Source: Periplaneta americana
Taxonomy: Eukaryota > Arthropoda > Insecta > Blattodea > Blattidae
Reading direction: 5' to 3'
Assembly: GCF_040183065.1 (NCBI RefSeq)
Contig: NC_091119.1
Coordinates: 196,826,043-196,890,042, forward strand
DNA length: 64,000 bases
Shown: one piece after another, positions 9,975 to 20,229 of the stretch
Layout: each line of letters opens with the position of its first letter
How positions within the stretch are numbered: position 1 is the first letter of the stretch
Translations under genes and position numbers: made by a program
The notes under the pieces: generated by a model
Databases searched by the model: none
Told to the model about the DNA's origin: nothing
Seen by the model: the letters and a program-made list of their open reading frames with translations, nothing else

Positions 9975-10805
9975 AACCTATTCTTTTTATTTCCAATTTT
10001 TCCTGGAAAGCCAGTTTACCCAGTTCTTTACTCTTCAAAATTACTTGAACAGCGTTCATTGTTTACGTCTGTTAAAAATTAATACATAAAACAATTTACA
10101 AAAGCGTGTGTTCAGTAATATATTTTGATTCACAACACACTGATACACTATAGCCTATACCAGTACTGTAATCCCATTCACATAGATTGATTACTATAAA
10201 TACATGCCAGTAAATATTATTCTTAAATAATATACACCACCATACAGATATTTAAATTCATACCACCATCACATTCAGCCAGCACGTGTTTGAAAGCCAA
10301 ACTGTGATATATGCCGACACTGAAGTATAGTAATTCACAAACTACACTCTCGTAGCAGCACTGTACACACATCCACATAAAGTAAACGTTCCGACAGCGA
10401 GATGCTGATGCCTGCAGGCTAAAATACAGACTAATTAAATTTTCTCCTCGAGATATAACACATAAACGATAGGCATCGATGCACCTGACATCTGTAGGAT
10501 AGATTCATTGTTCACTTAATGCTTTGTGCTCTTGACGAATCATAAGCGGCCAGCGAAAGACAATTTTCTCCCGCGCATGCGTGAAATTTCTGTAACCTTC
10601 TTGAAAAGAGCACGGCTTGTACATGAACGGATGTTGCCAAGTTTACATAAGAAGTTTATGCAAGATGCGGGAAGTTTAAAATACTCGATTCTGATATTAT
10701 ACATCCCCACTACGCCAATACGGTATTAAATAATAGAACTAGTCGTGCATTAATGGAAACAAGGTGTCCACGTGCTCTTCTGCTCTTATTGACGCACTGT
10801 CATTG
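9780..10805. mobile_element. non-autonomous hAT-like element with 8-bp target duplication
   Basis: The 8-bp sequence TTTAACAT occurs exactly at 9772-9779 and 10806-10813. The left end is CAGTGGCGGCTCGTG and the right end, read inward on the minus strand, is CAATGACAGTGCG; this agrees with hAT-style CAxTG termini only weakly. The interior contains an (AAT)n run and no transposase. Confidence 0.5.
9931..9972. repeat. (AAT)n microsatellite
   Basis: About 14 AAT units inside the hAT-like element. Confidence 0.95.
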
Positions 10806-11032
10806 TTTAACATGTAAAAACACCTCTTAAATTTAGGTGCAGAAGTTACCATCCACCCTGTATACTGGTACAGCATATCTTCAGAATATATATTATTATA
10901 ATGTACCGAAGTACATATGATATTTCCATGCAGATATTCTGGCGCCGGAGAGAGTTTTTCTCCGTTCCATTACTCTTTCATCGTATGATGACGCAGAATA
11001 TCTGCATGGAAATATCATATGTACTTCGGTAC

Positions 11033-11036
<4 letters not shown>

Positions 11037-11064
<28 letters not shown>
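11037..11064. repeat. (AT)n microsatellite
   Basis: About 28 bp of AT directly after the right hairpin arm. Confidence 0.9.
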
Positions 11065-11277
11065 GATATGCGTAAATCACTTCGTGATTTAAGACGGCGC
11101 ATATTCTGTCGATCCCGGCCAACTAGTCACTCATTACGAGTGCACCTCAGCACATGTATGGACTTCGGTCCTAGGTTCATAGATATCTATGACGTAGTGC
11201 AGAGGGCGGCCACTAGAGGGAACCCAAGAGTTGGAACTTAAAACTGAGACGATTCTTCCGACGCCGGGGTGGAATCC

Positions 11278-11345
11278 GGTGTGGCTTAGTGGATAAAGCG
11301 TCAGCACGTAGAGCTGAAAACCCGGGTTCAAATCCCGGCGCCGGA
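11278..11345 (+). repeat. tRNA-like segment of SINE (not a functional tRNA gene)
   Basis: TGGCTTAGTGGATAAAGC fits an A box and GGGTTCAAATCCC fits a B box. A stem CAGC/GCTG encloses a loop with GTA at the anticodon position. Base 33 is C instead of the near-universal T, and the segment is embedded in a repeat. Confidence 0.7.
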
Positions 11346-11466
11346 GAGAGTTTTTCTCCGTTCCATTACTCTTTCATCATATCTTCAGAAACATAACATG
11401 TAATCAATCACATGAGAGCCATATAGCTGGAGTCTGTTAATAAAATTGTGCTTTTGCAATGCACAG

Positions 11467-11732
11467 TATTCGAAGAACGACCATCAACTATGCAGTCGGA
11501 TCCCAAATGCATGTCAGTTGGTCCATCGAGTCCTGCCTCGGAACTGCCTACAACACCGTCCGAATCAACTGACACCTCAGACCAGCACAATCTACAGTCT
11601 CCATCCCAGAACACCTTGCAGATACAAGAAGACCACATGAAGACGTCGCAGTCAATAGAGTCGCATTCAGATATCTCAAGAAACGACAGGCCAGAGCAGG
11701 AGCAAGAAAATGTATGTAAAGTAAATGCTTAA
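11467..11732 (+). CDS. OATP/SLCO transporter, last exon (cytoplasmic C-terminal tail)
   Basis: The acceptor ATGCACAG supplies TA, which completes Leu with the T of the previous exon and keeps the frame FEERPSTMQSDPKCMSVG... to ...EQENVCKVNA-stop (TAA at 11730). The 88-codon tail is hydrophilic and rich in Ser, Thr, Gln and Glu, as in many insect OATP C-termini. Such tails are usually not conserved in sequence, so this exon is supported by splice phase and position rather than homology. A GT at AAT/GTATGT (about 11711) could be an alternative donor leading to a further exon. An AATAAA-like site follows at about 11888. Confidence 0.7.
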
Positions 11733-12141
11733 TGATTTAATATTTAGTATGAACTAATTTACAATATTATGTTAAAAATTAAACCCTCTCCCTGAATGTG
11801 TGGGAAGCATTTAAGGACCTATATTTAACATTAATGTTGTTTTTTTAACATTGATGTTTCGTTATATTTACGTATTCGGATATATATAATAAATTTTATT
11901 TCTATCTGATTTTCTATCTGTATTTATTTGTTGATATTAGTTTTAACTTGAAAAAATTACTTAATTGAATATTATATACTCTGTCCAGGGTAAGAATCGT
12001 AGCTAACAAGAAATTCATGCTACGGCATGAATCAGTGTCACTTGATTATCTTGGTCTAGTCATGGCCATCGTGACAATCACCTAATATAAGTACATGTTC
12101 AGAGTTCTAAAAAACAAAGGAATTGCTATAATAAACTCATG
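11733..12141 (+). other. probable OATP 3' untranslated region and flank
   Basis: AT-rich with no coding frame; candidate polyadenylation signal AATAAA at about 11888. No repeat was recognised before the Harbinger-type element begins. Confidence 0.4.
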
Positions 12142-12144
12142 TTA

Positions 12145-13204
12145 GGCCCGTAACACACTTGAAGAGTTTTCGCTAGCGAGAAATGTGTTGCGAGAAAATT
12201 CAAAGATTGATAACATGGATTCAAATGGACGTGCACACACTGGAAGAGATTCTCGTTCGAGGCAAAAACCTCGCGCGAGTTTCTCGCTGGAATCAGTAGC
12301 TCAGCGAATTTTCTTGACACATTTATCAAAGATGTTTGACATTTATACTCTTTATTACGATTGAATGTAGAAAAAGATATCACAGGTGGCGATGAATTGT
12401 ATTGTTTTTATTTGAAAATGAGGAAAGATGGCTCATAATTGCAGTCAGAAACTTATCGAACTTGTACGATGTCACCCGTAGGCCTATTTATATGATACAC
12501 GGGATGAAAACTATAAAAACACGAAACGTAAAGAAGAAATCTGGAGACAAATATCAGATTATCTGAAAATAAATAGGGCTATATTTTATTTTGATGAGAT
12601 TTAATACAGTAGTATTAATTAAACATTTGAAATAATGTATCTATATGTCTTAACAGTTTACATAATTTTAATCAGAACATAGCAAAGAATCCTCTATCAT
12701 ATCATGAATGGCAAAAAACTGGTCTATTCAACCTGAAATAACACCTAAACGTATCATAATTCAAATCGAAACCAGTGTCCAAAACTCGCTCTTATTTTCG
12801 TAAGATACAATGTGATTTTCAGATATTTCTGGCTTTAATTTCAGGCCTACTTTTTCTTTTTGTTAACAAAATATGTTCATGTAACTCCATTTTCCTCATC
12901 ATCTGAATACTCAGATTTAACATAGTGTTCATACGTAATTTGTAAAGTACCGGTACGACAATATACATACAGGTTATATATTTAAGTACGACAATATACG
13001 TAAATACATAACCTATAATATTTTCCCCAAGAGTGATTACTATAATCAGAAAAATGCTTTCTGCATGAAGGCAGTGCATAGATGATGATAGCGAGGTGTG
13101 ATCTGTGATAGCGAGAACTCGCCAAGTGTGTGGAGGAAGGCTCTTCACCTCTTTCTCGCAACACATTTCTCGCTAGCGAAAACGCTTCAAGTGTGTTACG
13201 GGCC
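12145..13204. mobile_element. PIF/Harbinger-type non-autonomous element with MADF remnant
   Basis: Terminal inverted repeats of 53 bp with one mismatch (12145-12197 against 13152-13204), starting GGCCCGTAACACAC. The left flank is TTA and the right flank TAA, so the TWA target preference of PIF/Harbinger is suggestive but the duplication is not exact. A MADF-domain remnant inside fits the second protein of this superfamily. The transposase gene is missing. Confidence 0.65.
12428..12604 (+). pseudogene. MADF (Myb/SANT-like) DNA-binding domain remnant
   Basis: The frame begins ATG GCT CAT and reads MAHNCSQKLIELVRCHP, an in-frame TAG, then AYLYDTRDENYKNTKRK, EEIWRQISDYLKI and a stop. The order LIxLVRxHPxLYDxxxxxYKNxxxxxxxWxxIxxxL is the MADF domain pattern. 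In PIF/Harbinger elements a MADF or Myb-like protein accompanies the transposase and helps it bind the ends. Only the first helices survive (about 57 codons) and the stop makes it inactive. It could also be a captured host MADF gene fragment, but its place inside the inverted repeats favours element origin. Confidence 0.65.
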
Positions 13205-13207
13205 TAA

Positions 13208-14110
13208 AACATGCATTTATGTATAAACTTGTTCACTGTTGGCCATGTTATGACTAAGAATGTGACGTTGAACTGTAGCCTGTCTTTCTCATTAACCACG
13301 GTAAGAATAAAGTGATGTAAACATAGAACACCAACTGATCTGTTTCCATGGCAACAAACAAAAGAATCACTGCCAGTTCAGAGATCTCAAGACAAGTGCA
13401 TGTGTTTAGGTCACTGTGTTCTTTTGTTGGACAGATTTTAGTAAAGATGGTACTAGTCACGACTCACGTGAACCACTCACTACTTCCAAACAGTGTGAAA
13501 ATGTAGTGTCTTAAGGTGTGGTGGGTGACTGAGTTCGTTTCCTGTTGTCTGGAATGTGTGAGACTTAAGTGTTAGGTGCGTTATCTTTAAACTTTTATTT
13601 AAGTTCATTAACAACCAGCCTTCCTGAACAACTATGAAAGAACACAGATAGGCTAAAATAGATATAGGCTAGCCAAAAGTAACTTATCTGCCTTAAAAGG
13701 CAAAAAAATTTATCAAAATATACTGTATATACGCGAATATTCCGTGCCATCGAATAATCCGCGCACCCTAATTTTAGGAGAGAAAATTAAAAGAAAAAAA
13801 AACAAAGGAAGGCGAAATGGTACCAACCGTATTTCAAATAATGCGCGCAGAGTATTTGTGTATATATGGTATTTGTTTAATATGTAAATACAGTATATTG
13901 GTGCTATCGTTATAATGAATTAGGATAGGCCTATTCATTAAAAAATAAAATTACTTGGGTTTTATAAACTTTTGAGCTTACTTCACAAAGGCAGTTTCGA
14001 CGCCCTCCAATATAAAATCTTATATGTATACCATGTGTTTTTCTAGGCATAGGACATACGGATTTAACATTGCAATAAGAAACCTTTGTATAAAACAATG
14101 TAAAAAATAA
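13208..14110. other. no recognised feature
   Basis: Non-coding AT-rich sequence. Short reading frames here have no recognisable motif. Confidence 0.5.
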
Positions 14111-14128
14111 CACACACAAACAACACAA

Positions 14129-14432
14129 ACAAACAAATACAACCACACAGGCGTATACAAACTCAAATGTAGCACCTGCAACAACTTCTACATAGGACAG
14201 ACAGGCAGATCATTTCAAACACGTTACAAAGAACACATCACAGCCATAACAAAATTACAAAACACCTCCACATATGCAGAACACATCACAAATGCTAACC
14301 ACACCCACAGAGACATCAACACAGACATGGAAATACTACACATCCAACCAAAAAGCCAGAAACTAAACACACTAGAACAATATGAAATATACAGACACAC
14401 GAAAACACACCCCAACGATATTCTCAACACAT
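14129..14432 (+). pseudogene. GIY-YIG endonuclease, Penelope copy B
   Basis: The frame has no ATG start. It reads YNHTGVYKLKCSTCNNFYIG, QTGRSFQTRYKEHITAI, then TYAEHITNANH, DMEILHIQPKSQKLN and LEQYEIYRHTKTHPNDILNT-stop. GVY...CxxC...YIG and the later acidic EQYEIYRH block match copies A and C. It encodes the target-nicking nuclease of a Penelope-like element, but is N-terminally truncated. The frame itself is open to the usual C-terminal region, so damage is mainly the 5' loss. Confidence 0.75.
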
Positions 14433-14519
14433 AATTCAATTTCAAAACACATACACTCTTTAATTCTACACTACGAACACACCCACACAGGAAACAAGAG
14501 GCGCCAAGACCAACAACGA

Positions 14520-14560
14520 CCAGTTCCGAAGATGACCGAAAATAGGTCGAAACATGTAAA
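14520..14560 (+). ncRNA. hammerhead-like motif, Penelope copy B
   Basis: CCGAAGA (14526-14532), T, GACC, loop GAAAATA, GGTC, GAAAC (14549-14553). The stem sequence differs completely from copies A and D but still pairs. The first core base pair partner (CCG instead of CUG) departs from the hammerhead consensus. Confidence 0.4.
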
Positions 14561-14650
14561 CGAGGTACATTGGAGTTTCACACAGGAAAGTCTTATCATA
14601 CATATTCCGAAGTGATACAGTGTTAAAGTTGTGTAATCAAGATGTATGTG

Positions 14651-15940
14651 TAAAAAGTAACTTATACAATGTGCCATGTTTAGAAATTAGTAAAACAAAA
14701 GAACAATATTTATAGTTGCTAAGTCAGAGGCTAATATTCTCCTGTTTTAAAAATTGCCAAAGCCTGTTAATTTCTAAATATGGCTCACAATCAAGTTATT
14801 TCTTCCTTGTTTTTATACATAGGTTTCTTATGGCAATGTTAAATTCCTGTGTCCTATACCCAGAAAAACACACGGTATTTTATCACATAAACCTCAGTTT
14901 CTCCTGAACCATAATGACCAGATATAAGTATTAAAAATTATTCATATTTCTTACATTCTTACTATGAAAGTGAAATTACAAGGAAGTCTTATTGTTTTCT
15001 TTGTTATTATTAAAAACCTACAAATAGTTGTTGCTACTTTCTCTAAATTGCTTTTACACGATGCTCTTTCGGCATATTATGAGGAGATGTGGAACATACT
15101 TTTTTAATTTAGTACCGGTAGTTATATCACATGAGACAGCTGCAATGCAACACCATCATATTTTTTTGGGTAGGGACTTTCGGATAGGAAGAACTTATCT
15201 AAGTAGACAACCCTCCTTCCTTGTGCCCCATATATAGGACTTTCATTTCAAAACTTCCCAGTCTAAATAACTAATTATTTTAATTTAATTCAATTTAAAC
15301 AAAAAACACGTCAATTTAGATATTGATGGGGAAGTCTGAAACCAGGCTTAATTGCATTTTAGATTTAAACCCCCCCCCCCCAACTTTGAAATTTCAAATG
15401 GCACCCCTATATTTTTATACTTAAATACGAAAAAGTATTCAATTGTTTATACACGTCATTCATTTGTTTCCGCATCTCTTGTTTTCTATCGTCACCTGGC
15501 AACCTGTATTTCTGTTATCAGTTGATTGTAGGATGAAAACACAGCTTATTTTGTGTAATTTCCTAAATTTAATCAATAAGAATGATTTATGTTCTCTCTT
15601 GAAGGGTATACACAATTTTAAAATAATTTAATACACAAACACAACTATTACATGAAATGCTCAATAAGTTTTTGTAGCTTAATTCTCATCAGCTCTAATC
15701 AACAATAACAACAATCCAGATATTTTAGACTGGGAAGTTTTGAAATGAAAGCCCTGTATACACATAGTTACTGTTCAGTATAAAAAGTTTCAAGTCTTAA
15801 TACTGATTAGCATATGATTAATTTTCTGCTTGGGTACTGTCTAAACGTGAAACAAAAATAAACTACTGTAGTTGATTCCAAAATTTAGAGATGATTTACC
15901 AAAGCAAAACATAAACATTGTTAGTTCATGCATGGTGGTG
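14651..15940. other. no recognised gene; poly-C tract
   Basis: AT-rich non-coding sequence with a run of twelve C at 15370-15381. The GACTGGGAAGTTTTGAAATGAAAG string near 15728-15752 is the reverse complement of CTTTCATTTCAAAACTTCCC at about 15240-15260, so a weak inverted-repeat unit (about 15238-15752) may be present. Confidence 0.45.
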
Positions 15941-15956
15941 AAAAAAACTGTATGGT

Positions 15957-16322
15957 GCAAATCAAGATTTCAGGTATAACTCCCTGTAAAGTTGATTTGA
16001 ATAATTTCGAGGAAAAAATTGTTCCGGAGCCGGGTATCGAACCCGGGACCTTTGGTTTAATCCTGAAATCTTGATTTGCATAATACACGTCACTGTTCGT
16101 TAACAGAAAACCACAATTTAAGTCACACGGAGTTAGTGTGCACTCGAAGTTGGTTGCTTGACGGTTGTCAGCCCACTTTGAGGTCTGTGGATATAGAGGG
16201 AAAAATTGGATCGGTGTCGGTTAGAGTTCCCGGGTAGCTCAGTGGTAGAGCGTTGGTACGTTAAACCAAAGGTCCCGGGTTCGATACCCAGCTCCGGAAC
16301 AATTTTTCCCTCGAAATTATTC
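15957..16322 (+). mobile_element. tRNA-bearing retroposon with 5' hairpin, second family, 13-bp target duplication
   Basis: AAAACTGTATGGT flanks it at 15944-15956 and 16323-16335. An 18-bp inverted repeat (CAAATCAAGATTTCAGG type; about 15957-15974 and 16062-16079) forms a hairpin. Its loop holds a reversed copy, about 60 bp, of the element's own right end. The right end is a tRNA-like segment followed by AACAATTTTTCCCTCG. Confidence 0.65.
16229..16296 (+). repeat. tRNA-like segment of SINE (Asn-like anticodon GTT)
   Basis: GGGTAGCTCAGTGGTAGAGC (A box) and GGTTCGATACC (B box), with stem TTGGT/ACCAA around the loop ACGTTAA. As with the 11.3-kb copy, base 33 is C, so it is a SINE head and not a working tRNA gene. 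Confidence 0.7.
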
Positions 16323-16428
16323 AAAACTGTATGGTATTTGTTAAGGTAAAGCTGTGAACCAAATAAGATACAAATGAATAGGTTGGGCTGAAAGTGTTCT
16401 GAAACTAGCTTGAGCTATACTTTCAATA

Positions 16429-17366
16429 CAGGGTGGGGCATAGGAACCAAGTGTTCTTAAAATAATCATAAAACAGTTGGTTTTTGTTTTCAACACATTT
16501 TATTGGTAGAACAGCGTTTGTGAGAACATACCATTTCAATTATGAGCGGAAAATTACATCTGGCATGTGATGTCCGTCTGTGTTGACGCATTGTTCAAGG
16601 CGCTGACGAAAATTCACCTCTATTCTTTCCAGGAGATCTCTGTTGATTTGGGTGATGTGTTGACGTTCTGTGTCCTTTAATTCATCTGATATTCGGGGCT
16701 TATCCTCGTAAACACGTGCCTTTAGGTACTCACATAGAAAAAAATCACGTGGACAGGTAGGGGACCGAGCGAGCCATGGAACATCACCAAATCTCGAAAT
16801 GAGACGATTGGAAAACAGGAGGCGAAGAACTGCCATTGATGCTCTGGAGATATGCGCCGTGGCCCCATCTTGCTGAAACCCCCCATCTTGTATGGGTGTA
16901 AATGTAAATCGCCATGCAAAATCCGTGTTACCGTACGATTGCTGATTCCAAGGCAGCTGAATGTCTTCGAGCAGAGCGGCCTGGGCTGCGCAGTATCGCT
17001 TGTCTGACTGAAAATTTTCTGAAGTACGCACTCTGTGTTGGGGGCCGGGCGATTTATTCTTCAGTATTGCGCCTATTTTTTTTTTAAGATTTCTTTAACC
17101 CAACATAAGATTGTGTCACGCACGGGAACAGAATCATTGCGATTAATATTGAATCTGTGGCAAAACTCACGCCATATCGAGGTCACCGACTCGCCATTTC
17201 TAACAAAACAATCATACGCAAACAAGCGTCCACTGCTCCATGATGCCGACTGCAGGTGAAATGCTATGAGCCACGGAATGGACTGTCACATGCCGCACGT
17301 CTCTCTCTTTCATAACGACTGAGTACAAGCCATTTAAAAAACACTTGGTTCCTTTGCCCCACCCTG
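16429..17366 (-). mobile_element. mariner-like (DUF4817-type) transposon, defective
   Basis: Terminal inverted repeats CAGGGTGGGG...GGAACCAAGTGTT at both ends, flanked by TA duplications (16427-16428, 17367-17368). The 938-bp interior carries a broken transposase on the minus strand. The TA target and DDE-type protein place it in the IS630/Tc1/mariner superfamily. Confidence 0.8.
16540..17245 (-). pseudogene. DUF4817/DDE transposase, frameshifted and internally deleted
   Basis: The 5' part begins MEQWTLV near 17240. After a frameshift it reads YDCFVRNGESVTSIWREFCH, RFNINRNDSVPVRDTILCWV and KEI, the N-terminal helix-turn-helix called DUF4817. The DDE catalytic part is the open frame 16540-17031. 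It includes FQQDGATAHISRASM, with D of QQDGA as one catalytic acid, then SRFGDVPWLARSPTCPRDFF, where the usual SPDL-x-PxDFF motif has become SPTCPRDFF and its D survives, then LCEYLKARVYEDKPR and HHMPDVIFRS. The middle of the protein, with the first catalytic Asp region, is largely deleted. Confidence 0.8.
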
Positions 17367-17811
17367 TATTTGTGTGAAATGTGGGACAGAAGGATGGACA
17401 GGAGTCAACTTTGGATGGACACTAGCTTACCGAAGTTCCTCTACTGACGCCACCCCTAGAAATGTATAGTTACTAAGCTGTAAAACAAGCGCTGATTGTG
17501 AAGGGGATGCAATTTTATTCTTTCCTATACATTTTCCCCAATTTATGTGATGAGTAGCTATAGCTTAGCACGATTTAGATATTTGCTGTTGTCCGTAGTT
17601 GCATATATCACGAGAATATTAATTTCAGCATATTATGTTACAAAACAATAAAATAGTTTAGGACATAAAGGACACTATGCTTTCCTCCACACAAACAAAA
17701 TTATATTTCAGAAAGAGATAAATGCTTTTTATGTTTGGCACATCGTAGGTGTTTTTTTTTCCCTTCTATTGTTACTTGAAACTATTCTACACATTCACAA
17801 AATATAAATTA

Positions 17812-18478
17812 CGAGGCGTGTTCTTAAAGTAAGTTCCAAAAGGGTGTAGAAAGTAAACGGGAAAATATTTACAAACCATTTTTGTAGCATTGTATTCCCC
17901 ACACTTCAATTACTTCTCACCATAATCTCCACCGTTATTGAGGTATTTATCGAGTCGTGGCACAAGTCTTTCTATCCCCTCATTGTAGAATTCACCCGCC
18001 TGCGAACCACTCCGCAACATTTATGGAAAATTCAAGGAAAGTGAAGAAATTGTGAACCTCCTGTCCTCATCGACAACACACACCAAATCGTCATTGATCA
18101 AAGATGGCCGACCGGTATGCTGCTCGTCATGCACAGAGACGCGGCCCTCGTTGAACTTCCTAACCCATCTCCTGATCATTCCATCACTAATGGCATCATC
18201 ACCATACACCTCACAAAGTTGATGATGAATGTCAGCTGGTTTGATGTTTCTCGCATTCAAGAAACGGATAACAGACCGCATCTCACAGTCGGCGGGGTGC
18301 TCGATCACTTTAAACATTTCAACTGATCACAACTAACCACACACACGGACTGAAGCTCTGAAACTGCATGCACAGCTTCTCTGAGAACTGAAGAAGAAAA
18401 CACGCATGCGCAAAATAACGATTGCAGCGATGCGACAGCTATAACTGAAAATGGAACTTACTTTAAGAACACGCCTCG
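17812..18478 (-). mobile_element. mariner element, internally deleted
   Basis: CGAGGCGTGTTCTTAAAGTA... is repeated in inverse orientation at the right end (26-bp arms 17812-17837 and 18453-18478). TA duplications flank at 17810-17811 and 18479-18480. The interior keeps the start and the end of a mariner transposase but lacks the catalytic middle. Confidence 0.85.
17910..18317 (-). pseudogene. mariner transposase, N- and C-terminal pieces only
   Basis: The start codon at 18317 opens MFKVIEHPADCEMRSVIRFL, NARNIKPADIHHQLCEVYGD, AISDGMIRRWVRKFNEGR and VHDEQHTGRPS: the mariner N-terminal HTH pair with the WVRKFxxGR and DxxxxGRPS hallmarks. The frame is then interrupted. A second piece (about 17910-18003) reads AGEFYNEGIERLVPRLDKYL, NNGGDYGEK-stop, the mariner C-terminus. 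The DD34D catalytic residues lie in the deleted part. Confidence 0.85.
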
Positions 18479-18899
18479 TAATAACTTATATCAAATTTTC
18501 TCTCTTATTGTGAATTCCGTGGAGTTAATATTAATGCAGTAGGTTCTTATTTTAAAACATATCAGAAGAAACTTACCAGTCATTGTAACGAAAGCATTGT
18601 GTTAATGATAGCAATCATCAGACATATTCTCGGATATAAATATTATGAAAGAAAAGGCATAATCCTTTGTCGTAGCGAGTAACAGTAGCCAATTTGCAAT
18701 ATTAGTGTACGTACCCTTCTATGTATATTAGAACCACTGTCTTTCATTATTTACTCAAAAAATTTCAGGGAGTAATATGATTCTTTGAGAGAACCTATAA
18801 AGACGTAAAATTACTCAAATTTAAAATTATGAAATATAGTTACAACAGAATTGTTACAATACTATACTCAAGTAAAATTTAATCCCAGTAGTGCTTATA

Positions 18900-19411
18900 T
18901 TTTTATGCTCGACCATGCCGAAATGTAGTAATTATACACCTGGTAGTAGCCCTTTAATGCACCTCATTAAAGTACACCTATTCATTATAATTCAGTTGTT
19001 CAGCCAATGAGAAATCACCACTGTACCATTATAAAACCGCAAGTATCGATTATTCTCGGATATGCAATCGAAAGACAATTAGCGAAAAGTCACAGAGGCT
19101 GGAAATCCAATACTGTCGCAGAAGGTTATGTTCTGTTACTATAATAATTAGCGTTAATTGTAAATAATATTCAAATAAATTCAATTTGTCATCTCGTTTT
19201 CAATTCTAAATCAATTTCCAGGTTATATCAAGACTAATGTTCATGTTATTCTCTAGATTATATCAAGGTCAATGACATTCGTGCCTCGGAAAAAATCAAT
19301 ACTTTCGCGTCTGCGCACATCTCACAATTCAGGCCAGTTCCACTCCTCACAATACCATAACATGAATACTTATGAATAATTTCAAGTTAGAAATATGGTC
19401 GAGCATAAAAA
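18900..19411. repeat. MITE-like element with 17-bp inverted ends
   Basis: TTTTTATGCTCGACCAT at 18900-18916 is mirrored by ATGGTCGAGCATAAAAA at 19395-19411. The roughly 480-bp interior has no coding frame. It directly abuts the next hairpin. Confidence 0.65.
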
Positions 19412-19413
19412 GT

Positions 19414-19543
19414 AGTATGAAACTTGCCTATAATGGTAATTAAGACGCTCGTGTGAAAATTATGAAACTCGCTTGCGCTCGTTTCATAAACAAACATACT
19501 CGCGTCTTAATTACTACCATTATAGGCTCGTTGCATAATGTAC
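19414..19543. repeat. hairpin MITE
   Basis: Arms GTATGAAACTTGCCTATAA... and ...TTATAGGCTCGTTGCATAATGTAC are inverted copies with small indels, around a smaller ATGAAACTCGC/GCGCTCGTTTCAT hairpin. Confidence 0.6.
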
Positions 19544-19544
19544 T

Positions 19545-20028
19545 ATTATTTTTAATTATACAGTACACAAAGAATTATTGTTAATGTAATATTTATTTTC
19601 TAAACAAATGATTAATTAATTATTTATATAGATGCATAGCAAGACAGAAACCTGAAGATTACCGTATACTTGAAAATACAACCACACACTCAGATACTAT
19701 ATATAGATTTTAGTTTAAGCTATTCCAAGACAAATTCTGTTTCAGTAAGTGAAAATATAACCTATTTTAATAAAGGTACAGTAGAGTGAAGTAAAACGTG
19801 CAAGGGAAAGTGATATTGCATAGAAGTATGTTGAGCTGTGATGGAATTAGTGAGATGTTCAAATATTTATTTTTTTATACTGTAATGACTCTCAGAATGA
19901 TGTGTAAGATTCAATTTTACAGAAATTTAATACTTATTTCTTTAATATAGCATAATCCTGACAATCTCCAAAAATAAAAAAAAATAAAAAGGAATGAATA
20001 CAATGTTTATAGCTGGGTATATTTTCTG
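19545..20028. other. no recognised feature
   Basis: AT-rich sequence without motif or repeat that I could identify. Confidence 0.5.
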
Positions 20029-20229
20029 ATGAGTTTTGAACTGGTGTCATGTTTTCAGCAAAATGTGGTGAGAGAAACCGTAATATGTTACTTCAGATTA
20101 CCAATGCTGAAATATGTTACCACAACTATTCGTAATCATATGCAGAATGGGAACATACAAAGGATGTTAAATGGTTGGTGTGTTAGTACCGGTATCAGCA
20201 GTCTCATTCCATTATTTACACAAGATGGT

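Larger units (their letters stand above)
10887..11377 (+). mobile_element. tRNA-bearing retroposon with 5' hairpin, 13-bp target duplication
   Basis: CATATCTTCAGAA occurs at 10874-10886 and again at 11378-11390. Inside, 10894-10941 and 10994-11041 are perfect 48-bp inverted repeats. Their loop carries GCGCCGGAGAGAG...TTTCAT, which recurs as a direct repeat at the right end (11338-11377). A tRNA-like head with A-box and B-box lies just upstream of that right end. Confidence 0.65.
9312..11466 (+). other. OATP last intron
   Basis: The donor is GTAAGT and the acceptor GCACAG. It contains a short Penelope-like fragment at 9361-9420, an hAT-like element (9780-10805) and a hairpin/tRNA-type retroposon (10887-11377). 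Confidence 0.75.
14129..14650 (+). mobile_element. Penelope-like element, copy B (3' part only)
   Basis: It starts abruptly in the endonuclease region and runs through the ORF end, a hammerhead-like motif (14526-14553) and a terminal sequence ATATTCCGAAGTGATACAG...GTGTAATCAAGATG that is shared with 2113-2157 and, reversed, 39061-39110. The left part, including the reverse transcriptase, is missing. Confidence 0.75.

Noticed and set aside
11278-11345. tRNA gene
   Set aside because: A and B boxes and a cloverleaf-like stem are present, but base 33 is C, the segment lies within a flanked retroposon and similar heads recur at 16.2, 20.6 and 42.1 kb. It is a SINE head.
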